DNA of 64,000 bases from CBDCTM01 sp965222005. GTDB lineage: Bacteria; Bacteroidota; Bacteroidia; Chitinophagales; Saprospiraceae. The position numbers were made by a program, and so were the translations under genes. Below the pieces are notes generated by a model that saw only the letters and a list, made by a program, of their open reading frames with translations, was not told the DNA's origin and ran no database searches. The DNA is taken from the NCBI GenBank assembly GCA_965222005.1, contig OZ244935.1, positions 3,844,001 through 3,908,000 on the forward strand, written 5' to 3'. Each line of letters begins with the position of its first letter. Position 1 is the first letter of the stretch. Shown piece after piece: positions 1 to 9,711 of the stretch.

Positions 1-1377
1 AAAGGCGAAGGTATCTGGGGCCCGATCGAAAATATGGGGTATCCGGTAAATACCATTGCGGATGATTTCGGGATCGTGTTCAATGAAGAGGGTACTTGTG
101 GCCATTTCAGCTCCGACCGTGATGGCGGCGCGGGCCGTGACGATATATATGCCTTCAAAAAGATCGCATCACCTGTAGAAATATTTGTGTATGACGAAGA
201 AACTAAGGAGCCAATCAGCGGTGCTTCCGTACTCGATGACTGCTCAGGAGTTACGCTCACCACAGGGGTAGATGGCAAGGCAAGCATCGACATGAAAATG
301 AATCAGTGTTGCAATTTTACCGCCTCTATGGCAGAGTACCTCGATAATATGAAAGAAGGTTGTACCAAAGATATTGCAATTGGTGAGAAGGTGATTGTGG
401 AAATACCGCTCAACAAAACGCTTACTTTCAAGCTCGAAGGCGTGGTGTTCGACAAGAGTACTCAAATGCCCTTGGAAGGTGCTACCGTAACCTTGACACC
501 TGATTGCCCGGATAGCGAAGCATTGACGGCCGTAACTAAAGAAGATGGGCTGTTTGAGTTTGATTTGCAGGAAGATTGCTGCTATACCCTTACAGGTAAG
601 GCGCCCGACTACCTGGCCGATAAGCTAATCGACCAGTGCACCAGAGGGCTTACAGAATCAACTACTTTGCAGGCAAACCTCAATTTGCAGCCTACTACTG
701 TAACAGCAGCGATGCAAGAAAAATACAACGAAAATAATTCCGATCCCGAAACACAAAACCCTCCGAGTTATGAACTGACCTATGATGACACCAGCCAGAA
801 ATATGTGGATACAGAAACCGGAGAGCCCGCCACAGGAACGTATGGTACCATGAATCTTAAAGATGGTGAAGTAGTGGAAGGTCCTACAAATGGTAATGAA
901 TTGGAACCTGGAGGAAGTATGGAACATACCAGTGTGGGTGAGCCGGTACCCTACCTGCTGCATATTTACTACGATTTTGCGCAAGCTTATATCCGCGAAG
1001 AAGCGGAAGCAGAGCTGAGCAAATTGCATAGCATCCTGATTGATAATCCGGAGTATATTGTAGAAATCGGTTCTCATACCGATTCACGCGGAACCTATGC
1101 GTACAATCGCCGGCTGTCACAGCGCAGGGCGGAGTCAGTAGTGCGATGGCTGGTAGGCAAGGGAGTGGATCGCAATCGGCTGGTACCTGTGGGCTATGGG
1201 GAAACCCGCAACGTCAACAATTGCCGCAACAAAATACCTTGTAGCGAGCAAGAGCATCAGATGAATCGTCGTACTGAATTTCGCATACTTGGTACTGCCG
1301 AAACTTATGACATGATGACTTCCTCACAGCCCAATCCCAATGCCCGGGTGGATGCCTGTGAAGGTTGCCCCTTTTAA
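1..1377 (+). CDS. OmpA-family outer membrane protein, 5' end outside window
   Basis: The reading frame is open from base 1, so this is the C-terminal part of a longer protein. The visible 458 codons begin with a beta-propeller-like segment (SSDRDGGAGRDDIYAFK, typical of PD40/WD40-like OmpA proteins). Two carboxypeptidase-regulatory-like beta-sandwich repeats follow, each with a CxxxTLT- or TPDCP-type core. The end is an OmpA C-terminal peptidoglycan-binding domain (YYDFAQAYI, then IGSHTDSRGTYAYNRRLSQRRA, shown here only as a motif around nt 1066-1130). Such proteins tie the outer membrane to peptidoglycan and in this phylum are often T9SS- or gliding-associated. A strong terminator follows 27 bases after the stop. 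The domain calls are firm; the exact role is unknown. Confidence 0.88.
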   Translation, partial: KGEGIWGPIENMGYPVNTIADDFGIVFNEEGTCGHFSSDRDGGAGRDDIYAFKKIASPVEIFVYDEETKEPISGASVLDDCSGVTLTTGVDGKASIDMKMNQCCNFTASMAEYLDNMKEGCTKDIAIGEKVIVEIPLNKTLTFKLEGVVFDKSTQMPLEGATVTLTPDCPDSEALTAVTKEDGLFEFDLQEDCCYTLTGKAPDYLADKLIDQCTRGLTESTTLQANLNLQPTTVTAAMQEKYNENNSDPETQNPPSYELTYDDTSQKYVDTETGEPATGTYGTMNLKDGEVVEGPTNGNELEPGGSMEHTSVGEPVPYLLHIYYDFAQAYIREEAEAELSKLHSILIDNPEYIVEIGSHTDSRGTYAYNRRLSQRRAESVVRWLVGKGVDRNRLVPVGYGETRNVNNCRNKIPCSEQEHQMNRRTEFRILGTAETYDMMTSSQPNPNARVDACEGCPF

Positions 1378-1403
1378 AAAGGAGGGTGTACAATAATAAT
1401 AAG

Positions 1404-1444
1404 AAGGCGGAATCTAAGAATGTTGCTTAGGTTCCGCCTTTTTG
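1404..1444 (+). terminator. Rho-independent terminator
   Basis: A 15-bp stem (1404-1418 with 1426-1440, one G-T wobble) encloses a 7-base loop and is followed by a T run. It lies just after the OmpA-family gene. The stem is also placed to stop transcription from the converging Kazal gene, although the T tract on that strand is weak. Confidence 0.85.
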
Positions 1445-1457
1445 CATAAAGTAGCTA

Positions 1458-2300
1458 TCAGCTACATGGGCCGTCTTCCCATTTCGTCAGCCCGGCTTTC
1501 TCAGCCTCACAACTATTTGAATAGGTTTTGCCATCACAGCCACAGACGGGTTTGTAAATGCGCGGGCAGCCCTTATTGGGGTTGACCCTGTCGGGGTCGA
1601 TGCATCCGGCTGTAGCACAAGGGCCCTCCGTCCAGTCGCGCAGGCCGGCGTTGGCCGCTTCGCAATCATTGCCATAGGTTTTGCCATCGCAGCCGCAGAC
1701 GGGCTTATAAATTTCAGGGCAACCGTCTTTTCTAATCTTAGCCGGGTCAATGCACTCGTGGCATTTTCCTTTACTCCATTTCAATATACCCGCTCGACTG
1801 GCTTCACATTCGTTGCCATAAGTTTTGCCATCGCAGCCACAGACGGGATCGTAAAGCGTAGGGCAAAGGAGTTCGGGATTGGCTTTGCGTTGATCGATAC
1901 ATCCATCATTGCAAGGGCCTTCCGTCCACTTCAAAAGGCCTGTTTTTTCTGCTTCACAGGCATTGGAATAGGTTTTACCATCACAGCCACAAACGGGTTT
2001 GTATTCTTTGGTACAAACGGCATCCGGTTTTGCTTTTTCCGGATCTCGGCATGCATCGGCACAGGGGCCTTCTTTCCATTTCTTGATGCCTGATCTTTTG
2101 GCCACGCAGGCATTGCTGTACGTTTTGCCATCGCAGCCACAAACCGGGCGATATTCCTTGGTACAGGGCTGATCGGGATTGGCCATCGACAAATCAATGC
2201 AGTCATCCGACTGTGGGGGAGGTGTTTTTGGAGCGCAGGTACTGCTGCTGGTGAGTACTATCAGGGTACACATGCATACAAAGAGGTAAAAGATTCTCAT
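1458..2300 (-). CDS. Secreted five-domain Kazal-type protease inhibitor
   Basis: 280 aa with an N-terminal signal peptide that ends near a cysteine (SSSTCAP), possibly a lipoprotein signal although the lipobox is not canonical. Five tandem Kazal domains follow, each with the core PVCGCDGKTY[SG]N and closing with GPC or GKC. Kazal domains block serine proteases by presenting a loop; the P1 residue is the second residue after the second cysteine. By that rule the five P1 residues are Lys, Lys, Thr, Glu and Arg, so three domains look trypsin-directed and two differ. The gene lies 114 bp downstream of a subtilase on the same strand, with its own -7 box at 2337-2344. Self-protection or defence against foreign proteases are both possible. 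Confidence 0.92.
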   Translation of the reverse strand: MRIFYLFVCMCTLIVLTSSSTCAPKTPPPQSDDCIDLSMANPDQPCTKEYRPVCGCDGKTYSNACVAKRSGIKKWKEGPCADACRDPEKAKPDAVCTKEYKPVCGCDGKTYSNACEAEKTGLLKWTEGPCNDGCIDQRKANPELLCPTLYDPVCGCDGKTYGNECEASRAGILKWSKGKCHECIDPAKIRKDGCPEIYKPVCGCDGKTYGNDCEAANAGLRDWTEGPCATAGCIDPDRVNPNKGCPRIYKPVCGCDGKTYSNSCEAEKAGLTKWEDGPCS

Positions 2301-2336
2301 GCTTTAGGGTTTTCCGGTGAAGAAAGAGAGTTGTTA

Positions 2337-2344
2337 CAAATGTA
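2337..2344 (-). promoter_or_regulatory. Bacteroidota-type -7 box (TACATTTG)
   Basis: Matches the TAnnTTTG consensus, 37 bases upstream of the Kazal gene start. No clear -33 TTG element was seen. Confidence 0.45.
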
Positions 2345-2414
2345 ACATTCTTTGAAGAATTACTTGCTTTTCATCCATTCCATTGCAAAACAATCCTTAG
2401 CCTGGATTTCCCGA

Positions 2415-5400
2415 TTATTCCGTTTTTATCAATTTGTAGCTAATTTGCCGAGTAGCGGTCACCAATTGCAATAAATACACCCCAGCGCTCAATTGCTCTG
2501 CAGGCAGCTGGAGGTTGGTATCATGACCGGCGGCCAAGTGAATGCGGCGCTCCAAAATATGCTGCCCTTGCAAATTCAAGAGCCGTAACTGAAGGGCAGT
2601 AGCAGCGGTTGACTTTAATTGAATTTGAACGGAGTTGCTAAAAGGATTGGGATACACCTGATAGCTCAATGGATCAGCTTGTGGGGAGCCGCTTGCAGTA
2701 GGGCAAGCGGTATGGAACAGCAAGCTTTCGGAATAATCACTGGTTTGGTTGGCACAGACTGTCCGAATCTGCAGCTCGTAAGCGGTGCAAGCGGTCAGAT
2801 TATCAAAAGTATAGCTAGTTTCAGAGGCCGTAACTTCCGTCCACTCGGTATCCGCAACCGCCTTGATGCGCAGATTGTAGCCAATCGAAACACCCGAGCC
2901 ATTCCAAATGACGGAGGCGGTAGTCATGGTGGTATCTTCCAGTTGAAGGCTGGGAGTGAGGCAAGGCTCCATTCCCTGGACGATGGTTACACAATAGTCT
3001 TCCGATTCGCCAAATAAAAACTGCTCGCAGGGGCCAACGGCTTGTGTTTCGCTCATGCTGATCCTGAAGCGGGTACTACCTTCAGTTGCGTTGGCCGGAA
3101 TAGTAATATTGGCAGAAATGGTAGAAGTGCCTGAGGTAGAAGTGAAAATATTTTCATCCGCATCTTCAAAATCGCCATCTTGGTTGTAATCGACCCACAG
3201 ATTGAACACAACGTCAAAGGCGCCAAAACTGAATCCGGGCTCCAGTACCAGGGGGTAGGTAGTATTGGTGGATAAAAAGGTGGTGGCCAGGCTATTGGTA
3301 AAGTCTCCATACCCGCCATCATCTCCAGAGCTGTTGTTGATCTGGTTGAGTTGTACCAGAGCAATGTGCTCAAAGGCCGAAGAAAGACCGCTGGCAGGGC
3401 AGTAGGCTTTGTCGATACAAGCTCCGCAGCCTTCACTGGTGAATGCGATGATGTCACTCCAGGGGGAGCTTACGGTAGAGGAGCAATGGCTGCGCAATTG
3501 GATTTCGTAATCGGTGCAGCTGCTGAAAATGTTGGAGAAGGTATTAACACCCACTGACAGCACCTGCGCTGCTGACCAATTGGTGCCGCCGGCCTCCCGA
3601 TAGCGCCATTCAAGCGTTTGGAAGGAAAAAGAAGGAGCTTCCGCAACAATTTCAACCGTTTGTTCATCGATTGTATTGACAGTTGCCTGCGGAGGCGGAC
3701 AGCCACTTCCGCCACTGAGCAGTACACAATAGTCCTCTACTTCTCCAAAATCCGGGTTTTGGCAATTGATTGGCTCAGAGCTAAACTGCATGGCCACCCG
3801 CATGCGGGTAAAACCATCGCTCACCCATTCCGGGATAAGGAAGGTGCCACTGAGCGGAGCTTGGGAAGCAGCCGGCAGGAAGGCCAATTCGCCAAGATCG
3901 TCAAAGTCGCCATCCAAATTATAGTCGATCCAAATGACAAATTGCTCCAGAAAATTGCTGCCTGAAAATCCAGGGCTCAACTCTACCGGATAGGTAATGC
4001 CCGCTACCAATTCGGCAGATTGATCCGTATAATCTCCGTAGCCACCATCATTACCAGAGGTATTATCAATGGTATGTACTTTTACCCGCTCAATCCATTC
4101 TGAGCCTGACATAGTCCCTTCTGATGTGCAATAAACCGAGTCGGTACAAGCTCCACAGCCAAAAGTAGTGAAGAACAGACCAGGGCTAAATTGCGTACTG
4201 CCGGTATCGCAAACGGTTTGAATCTGCACTTCATATTCGGTGCATTCCATTAAACTACTAAAGGAATAGCTGTCGGAAAGCACATTGTAAGTTGTCCAGC
4301 TGGTACTGCTGCTTTCCCGAATTCGGATGTGGTAACTATGGGCAGCCAGCAAGTCGGTCCAATTGGCATCAGCACCAGAGTCGGTTAGATTGCTAATGGC
4401 CAGATCGTCCGGAGGCAGGCAGCAGCCATCGGTATCGAAGAAAAAACTGCTGGTATAGTCTCCAATAGTATCAGCGCAATTGGCCTGCAATTGCCATTCA
4501 TAAGTAGAGCAGGCTGCTAAATTATTCAACAATAAAGGACTACTGACATCGATTTGCTCATTCCATTGAGCGCTTCCGGCGAGGCGCCAGCGCAAATTTA
4601 CGCTGATGGTGGAATCGCCTGGCAGCCAATTGAGCATAGCAGAGGTATCGATTACATTGTCAGCCGTGATGGCAAGTGGGGGAGGGCAGGGGCCGCAATT
4701 GTCGAGGATGAGCTGTATGGAATGGAAGGCATTTGCCCGGCCACCCGTTGCTACCAGGTTTTCAAAACCATCGATTTTATCAACGCCCTCCAAGAGATAT
4801 TGCCTTACCAGCAAGGCTGCAGCGGAGGGATCGGCTTTGGCCAGCTGGCTCAAATTGCTGCAGGGAGTCGAATACATCAGCCCGATCAGGCCAGCTACCA
4901 GCGGAGAGGAAAAGGAGGTACCCGTAGTAGGGCCGTAGCCACCGCCGGCGGTGGTAGTAAAAACATCGATACCCGGTGCGCCCAGGTCAATATGAATGGG
5001 GCCGAATCCGCCCCCCTGACCATCGGCCTGGTCGGTGCGGGTAACGGCAATCATGAAATCACTCGGGCAGGCGGTAGGCAGGTCTCCTTCTACATCAATA
5101 TTGATAGATAAATTGGAAGTGGCGCCACAATTCAGTATGCCGGCAGTGCCTAGCGTATCGTAAAAGGCGCACCAAAGCGGAGCATCCTCCGGATCGCCAA
5201 AATCGATGCCCCAGGAAGCGTTGGTAGCTACTACATAGGCTCCTTGTATTCCATTTGTTTGATTATATAAACGCCTCATTGCCAAAGGGTAAGCATATGC
5301 TTCCAGGACACTTGCCTCATCGGTCAAAAAATCGTTTTTGATCATCATGATCTTTACATTCCAATTAATTCCGCTGACGCCAATAGTATTGTTGCCCACC

Positions 5401-6077
5401 GCGCCTATCATTCCCGAAACCTGAACTCCATGGCTTCCGCCTGCTACATTGTCATTATCGGCCAGGATGTTCCAGCCGTCGTAGTCGTCAATGTAGCCAT
5501 TGCCATCATCATCCTGCCCATTGTCAGGAATCTCATTGACGTTGATCCAGTGATTGTCGATCAGGTCACTGTGATTGAGGTCGGTGCCATCGTCGAGTAC
5601 AGCTACCACAATTTCATCGCCATCGGGTGTAAGGCCTCCGGTGGTAATATCCCAGGCGAGGCTGGCATCCACATCGGCACCGGCAAGGCCTCCCGTGCTT
5701 CCATCGTTCAGCCAATGCCATTGCTGGCCAAACTGGGGATCGTTGGGAGTGGTTTGGCGCATTTGGAGGAGGTGATTAAATTGGGCAGCTTGTACCGCAG
5801 ATAGATGACGGATATGTGTGAGAAAACGGTTTTCATGAATGGCGGTGTGATCGAATTGGAGCAGCCAGATATTCAGTTGTGGCGCTAATCTGCGACCCAG
5901 GCGTAATCGGGTGGGCACATTGCCAAAATACTGGTTGTTGGCAATGATTTGGTACAATATTGTCTGGTTTTCGACTTTGACGAGTAGGTCGCCAAGGCTG
6001 TGATTTAATTGTTGTGTAAAAGAGGAGGTGAAAAAAAATAACAAATAAATACCACAGAGTATTGCTTTTTTCATCAC
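2415..6077 (-). CDS. T9SS-secreted subtilisin-like serine protease (S8)
   Basis: 1220 aa with an N-terminal signal peptide (to about residue 21), a short prodomain and an S8 catalytic domain. The triad is visible as Asp162 (VAVLDDGTD), His216 (GGSHGVQVSG) and Ser388 (GTSFSSPLVAG). The catalytic domain is followed by alternating fibronectin type III-like modules and two GEVED domains (FGEVEDYC and FGESEDYC). The last 80 residues are a T9SS sorting domain (YPNPFSNSVQ to a C-terminal KLIKTE). The protein should be exported, moved across the outer membrane by T9SS and kept at the surface or released. The Kazal gene lies directly downstream on the same strand. Substrate unknown. Confidence 0.95.
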   Translation of the reverse strand: MMKKAILCGIYLLFFFTSSFTQQLNHSLGDLLVKVENQTILYQIIANNQYFGNVPTRLRLGRRLAPQLNIWLLQFDHTAIHENRFLTHIRHLSAVQAAQFNHLLQMRQTTPNDPQFGQQWHWLNDGSTGGLAGADVDASLAWDITTGGLTPDGDEIVVAVLDDGTDLNHSDLIDNHWINVNEIPDNGQDDDGNGYIDDYDGWNILADNDNVAGGSHGVQVSGMIGAVGNNTIGVSGINWNVKIMMIKNDFLTDEASVLEAYAYPLAMRRLYNQTNGIQGAYVVATNASWGIDFGDPEDAPLWCAFYDTLGTAGILNCGATSNLSINIDVEGDLPTACPSDFMIAVTRTDQADGQGGGFGPIHIDLGAPGIDVFTTTAGGGYGPTTGTSFSSPLVAGLIGLMYSTPCSNLSQLAKADPSAAALLVRQYLLEGVDKIDGFENLVATGGRANAFHSIQLILDNCGPCPPPLAITADNVIDTSAMLNWLPGDSTISVNLRWRLAGSAQWNEQIDVSSPLLLNNLAACSTYEWQLQANCADTIGDYTSSFFFDTDGCCLPPDDLAISNLTDSGADANWTDLLAAHSYHIRIRESSSTSWTTYNVLSDSYSFSSLMECTEYEVQIQTVCDTGSTQFSPGLFFTTFGCGACTDSVYCTSEGTMSGSEWIERVKVHTIDNTSGNDGGYGDYTDQSAELVAGITYPVELSPGFSGSNFLEQFVIWIDYNLDGDFDDLGELAFLPAASQAPLSGTFLIPEWVSDGFTRMRVAMQFSSEPINCQNPDFGEVEDYCVLLSGGSGCPPPQATVNTIDEQTVEIVAEAPSFSFQTLEWRYREAGGTNWSAAQVLSVGVNTFSNIFSSCTDYEIQLRSHCSSTVSSPWSDIIAFTSEGCGACIDKAYCPASGLSSAFEHIALVQLNQINNSSGDDGGYGDFTNSLATTFLSTNTTYPLVLEPGFSFGAFDVVFNLWVDYNQDGDFEDADENIFTSTSGTSTISANITIPANATEGSTRFRISMSETQAVGPCEQFLFGESEDYCVTIVQGMEPCLTPSLQLEDTTMTTASVIWNGSGVSIGYNLRIKAVADTEWTEVTASETSYTFDNLTACTAYELQIRTVCANQTSDYSESLLFHTACPTASGSPQADPLSYQVYPNPFSNSVQIQLKSTAATALQLRLLNLQGQHILERRIHLAAGHDTNLQLPAEQLSAGVYLLQLVTATRQISYKLIKTE

Positions 6078-6532
6078 AAATGAATAAATTAGGTAATATT
6101 AATATATGAAGAGTGAATATAGTGCTTTTTTGAGCTTACCACTTCAAGAGGATAGCAAATTGTAAGGGAATTAACAATTTTTTTCTCCTGCTAATCGTTT
6201 TAAAAGCCAACCACCTGGAATTTATTCTTCAAACTACTACACTTCTTCTACAGGCAAATAAATTTACACATTATCCTTCTTTATGTGATACGTTCTCTGA
6301 GAAAACAAACTTCAGGAGCTACTGATTTGAGTCAGCAATTGAATTCAGCAAGCAGTTTACTTTAAGATTCTGAAATCTTGAAAAGTACAATAATACTTGC
6401 TTGCTGTAACTTCCGGGCAGAAAATGCCGTAGTTTACTAAGTGAGTCGCTAGTTTGTTATCAATGCAAGCTCAGCAGTTCGAAAAGAGAGGTACACAAAA
6501 TCCGATTTGTTAACCGCTAAAACACCTCTGCC
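6078..6532. other. Intergenic stretch, no gene seen
   Basis: 455 A+T-rich bases between the divergent subtilase and a possible small gene. I see no RNA fold, convincing terminator or exact promoter match. A near match to the -7 box (TTCATTTG on the minus strand, about 6087) lies just upstream of the subtilase. Confidence 0.5.
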
Positions 6533-6724
6533 ATGAATACCCACGATTTCAACCGCTTGCTGGGCCTTCTCGCAAAGCTGGATGCTGCTACCAATAAAGC
6601 TACTGAGCTAGATGGCAGCTTTCGAAAATACCACACGAATTCAATCGAGATAATTAAGGAATTGCCTTTTCACTTAAAACGTATAGAGCAGGGCCTAATC
6701 ACTGCAAAAATAATGAAGCAGTAG
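6533..6724 (+). CDS. Possible small hypothetical protein, 63 aa
   Basis: The frame encodes a soluble, helical, Lys/Leu-rich peptide (MNTHDFNRLLGLLAKLDAA at its start). There is no signal peptide or membrane segment, and no clear ribosome binding site. It lies in an otherwise empty stretch and I recognise no family. It could be chance coding. Confidence 0.3.
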   Translation: MNTHDFNRLLGLLAKLDAATNKATELDGSFRKYHTNSIEIIKELPFHLKRIEQGLITAKIMKQ

Positions 6725-6987
6725 TACTGTCCTATTTCCTCTCCCAACTTTACCCTTCTCGTTAGCTGGTGTGAATAGCACAACCGGCAATGTCCATTGG
6801 ATGTAATTTTTTCCAAAAAAACTGCACGACCTTTTGCGTTCAGAATCCAACTTCCTGGTGCTCCGAACGCAAGTCATTGAACAGTCGAAAGTGAAATACT
6901 GTTCAAATAATTCGAACTAGTCGCACAGCTACACACTATTTGTATTTAATGTAACTATATTTATAAACCATTAAAAATCAATGTGTT

Positions 6988-7866
6988 ATGGTAAATGTTA
7001 TTTTTAATGTAGGCTCTGTCCGTACCCGTCCATTCACTGTCAACCAAATGAAAAAGATTGAAGAAGGTATTGCTATTTTCAACCAAATAGTGAATAGCTC
7101 TACTTTCAGAAAACGAGTAACCAACTATTCGTGGAGAACAGATAACGGCACTACTTACAACCGCTTCCACATGTCAAATGGCATGTCCAACGATCAGGTG
7201 TGGGATTGCATCGAGCAAGGATTCAATCGCCCTGTACCTGCTACCAAGAAAAACAACACCTCCTGGGTGATGAACATCATGCCTTGCTTTTCTGTAAACG
7301 ACATCATGTGGAACAGAGGCTGGGTAAATCCAACGGTTTGGATGGATGTCAACTGCATGGACCAGGAGTGGTACACACCCGTACATGTTGCCTGCTGCCT
7401 GGTGCACGAATGCTGCGTGAATATGGGCTTCTGTGCCGACTACAATGGCCAACGTGTAGAATACTGGCGTCATACAGTACCTTATGCCTGTGCTACCATT
7501 TGTTGTGACATTATCTGCGATATGGCAAAGTCAAATACCACTTGGAAAGCTTGGTGCAGCCACATTGACAGCGCTCAATTTGACTATTGCCCATGCAGTT
7601 ACACCTACGCTGCTCAGGGAACCACCAGCTGGTGTATGTCCCCTTGTGCCCGCATTGATGAGGTCATTACCTGGCTCAATACCGAAGTGCAGTGGATCGA
7701 GGACTGCAATAAGCCAACAACGGATGAGGTGAACCGCATGACCACCCTGACCAACACGATCAATAGCCTGCGTGAGATGAAATCCAAACTCTTCGTTACC
7801 TCTCTGGATGGATGCGAAAGAGTGGGTATCCCGCATACAGAGATGACAACTGTTGTGACCCCATAA
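6988..7866 (+). CDS. Cysteine-rich protein with degenerate metallopeptidase motif
   Basis: 292 aa with no signal peptide. It contains 19 cysteines and many tryptophans, clustered around residues 75-225. The segment LVHECCVNMGFCADYNG followed by HTVPYACA resembles zinc peptidases of the HExxHxxG[FY]xHxY...SVPYxxG type. Only the first His and the Glu of HExxH are kept: the second His is Val, the third-ligand His is Ala, and neighbouring positions are Cys. The C-terminal third is helical. It is therefore probably not a standard zinc protease; it may be a pseudoenzyme or use cysteine ligands. The gene stands alone, converging on the dynamin-like gene. Family assignment is by pattern only. Confidence 0.7.
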   Translation: MVNVIFNVGSVRTRPFTVNQMKKIEEGIAIFNQIVNSSTFRKRVTNYSWRTDNGTTYNRFHMSNGMSNDQVWDCIEQGFNRPVPATKKNNTSWVMNIMPCFSVNDIMWNRGWVNPTVWMDVNCMDQEWYTPVHVACCLVHECCVNMGFCADYNGQRVEYWRHTVPYACATICCDIICDMAKSNTTWKAWCSHIDSAQFDYCPCSYTYAAQGTTSWCMSPCARIDEVITWLNTEVQWIEDCNKPTTDEVNRMTTLTNTINSLREMKSKLFVTSLDGCERVGIPHTEMTTVVTP

Positions 7867-7983
7867 GGAAGATTGTAGGAGTTTATTACAGGGTTTTACC
7901 AGCCGAAGCGGGTCGATGTATTCGCTTCGGTTTTCATCTGCCGAATTGCCAGGCGGCAGCCAATGAGCCTGGCCAAGTGCTAA

Positions 7984-9711
7984 TTACAGGCTTTTTAGAT
8001 GGTCTGCCATATTGTCGAGGCGTTGCTCAATGCTTTGGTGCTGGGCATCCAAATGGCTTATCTGTGCCTTTTCCTGTTCCAGCATCTGGTCAAATTCGCC
8101 AAAGTTGGCATCGATCCGGCTTTTGATATGATTGACATAAGCCTTGAGTTTTTCCGAAACTTCCGACTGAATCTGATTGCGCCCCTTTTCGATCTCTGTC
8201 CGGTAGCCTTTCAGCACCTTTCGCTTTTGAATACCTGCCGAAAAGCCAGCAAACAATAGCCCGATGGTGGTCAATATTCCCCCCGTAATGTCGAAAACAG
8301 CTCCATTGGCTACAGCCGTGAGAATCACTCCCACAACAGCCAGCCCGCTGCCGGTAGCCAGATTGGGAGAGAGATTGTCCTTATCGGGGAAGAGCTCATC
8401 ATCCGTAAAGCTCTCGCTGCGATTCATAAAGCGGGAGAAGGCTGCCTGCAGCTCGTGTAGTACATTGGAGCGGCGCTCGGCAATGTCGCTGAAGATGTCG
8501 TGATTGTTTTTGAGGATGGTTGAACTGCTCTGTATTTTTAGATGGATCAGCTTGGCCATCTGCTGGATGCTGTCGGCAATGTCCAATACACCTTCATTGA
8601 GTTTGTCTTTCAGCTCCCGGTTGAGGTCGCTTTCCAAATTGCCGGCCAGCTGATTGAGCCATTCTTTGGCAGAGGCTTTTTTGTTGAACATGGAAGTGAA
8701 GGAACGCTTCAAGAGGGAGAAGAAGGACAAGCCCGATTCCAATTCGCGCTCCGTTTTCATGGTACTTCGGTCATAAGAGGAGAGCAGATTGTCCACCAAT
8801 GTGTCAATTTGCTGGGCGCTTTTAAGCTCCTGCTCATCAAGTGTATTGCGAATATCATCCCGAAAGGCTACATCCGCATCCCACTGCTGCTGCCGGATGT
8901 CGAGCCCTTCACGGATGCGGCCGCTGATGGTTTTGGATATGGAAATATTGTTGTGCAATTTCAATGCAGGCGCCTTGCCGCCCGTAATGTTGGCTGAAAT
9001 ATAGTCGCGGATGGCCACAAATCCGCTGCTCTCCTGCTGTCCCTCCTGCTCTTGTTTGGCAGATACGGCAAAGACATGTGGCTCCTGGATACCCTTTTTT
9101 TCAGCTTGCTCCCGAACGCCTCGAAGATTGACGGCCAGGTCTTCGGTGTTCATCAGATCTTTTTGCTGCAGCACGAAGATGATTTTTTTGTGCCATTCGG
9201 AATGGATAAAATCGAAAAACTGCCAGGCCGATTGGCGGTAGGGATTTTTGGCTTCAAAAACGAAGACGATCAAATCGGAGGCTGGGATAAAACGCTCGGT
9301 AATCTCTTGATGGTGATCGACGATGGTATTAGTACCCGGGGTATCCACAATAGCGATCTCTTTGAGGATATCAACGGGCTGCCGGATTTTTTTCAGGTGT
9401 GGACTGACGATGATAACTTCCTCCTGCTCTCCATACACGATTTGCTGCACGGTATCCGTCATAGGCGAAGGAGCGACTTTGCAAATATCTTTGCCGGTAG
9501 CCAGCAAGGCATTGATGAAGCTGCTTTTGCCTGCCTTGACCTCCCCGACGATGACAAACATAAACGGCTCGCGGATGCGGTTGCGCAGATCGCTGACTGT
9601 GCTTTCCAGTTCGCTGTGTTTGATCTCTACTGTTAGGTCGTGCAGTTCTTTTATGAGCTGGTCGATCTCATCACGGAACTGTTGTAATTGGTCATTGAGA
9701 ATATTACTCAT
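7984..9711 (-). CDS. Dynamin-like GTPase
   Basis: 575 aa. The GTPase domain shows a P-loop at residues 56-63 (GEVKAGKS), a switch/G2 threonine in PMTDT, G3 at 123-126 (DTPG) and a G4-like QQKD near 182-185. The middle and C-terminal parts are mostly helical, with two adjacent hydrophobic segments (near residues 455-500, containing GLAVVGVILTAVANG and GILTTIGLLFAGFSAG) that could insert into a membrane. This is the layout of bacterial dynamin-like proteins, which remodel or stabilise membranes. The start overlaps the end of the WbqC-like gene by 8 bases, so the two are probably co-transcribed and translationally coupled. Confidence 0.88.
   Translation of the reverse strand: MSNILNDQLQQFRDEIDQLIKELHDLTVEIKHSELESTVSDLRNRIREPFMFVIVGEVKAGKSSFINALLATGKDICKVAPSPMTDTVQQIVYGEQEEVIIVSPHLKKIRQPVDILKEIAIVDTPGTNTIVDHHQEITERFIPASDLIVFVFEAKNPYRQSAWQFFDFIHSEWHKKIIFVLQQKDLMNTEDLAVNLRGVREQAEKKGIQEPHVFAVSAKQEQEGQQESSGFVAIRDYISANITGGKAPALKLHNNISISKTISGRIREGLDIRQQQWDADVAFRDDIRNTLDEQELKSAQQIDTLVDNLLSSYDRSTMKTERELESGLSFFSLLKRSFTSMFNKKASAKEWLNQLAGNLESDLNRELKDKLNEGVLDIADSIQQMAKLIHLKIQSSSTILKNNHDIFSDIAERRSNVLHELQAAFSRFMNRSESFTDDELFPDKDNLSPNLATGSGLAVVGVILTAVANGAVFDITGGILTTIGLLFAGFSAGIQKRKVLKGYRTEIEKGRNQIQSEVSEKLKAYVNHIKSRIDANFGEFDQMLEQEKAQISHLDAQHQSIEQRLDNMADHLKSL

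Noticed and set aside
1758..2093. Plus-strand frame over the Kazal gene
   Set aside because: It arises from the repeated Kazal codons in reverse; low-complexity Phe/Ala composition with no features.
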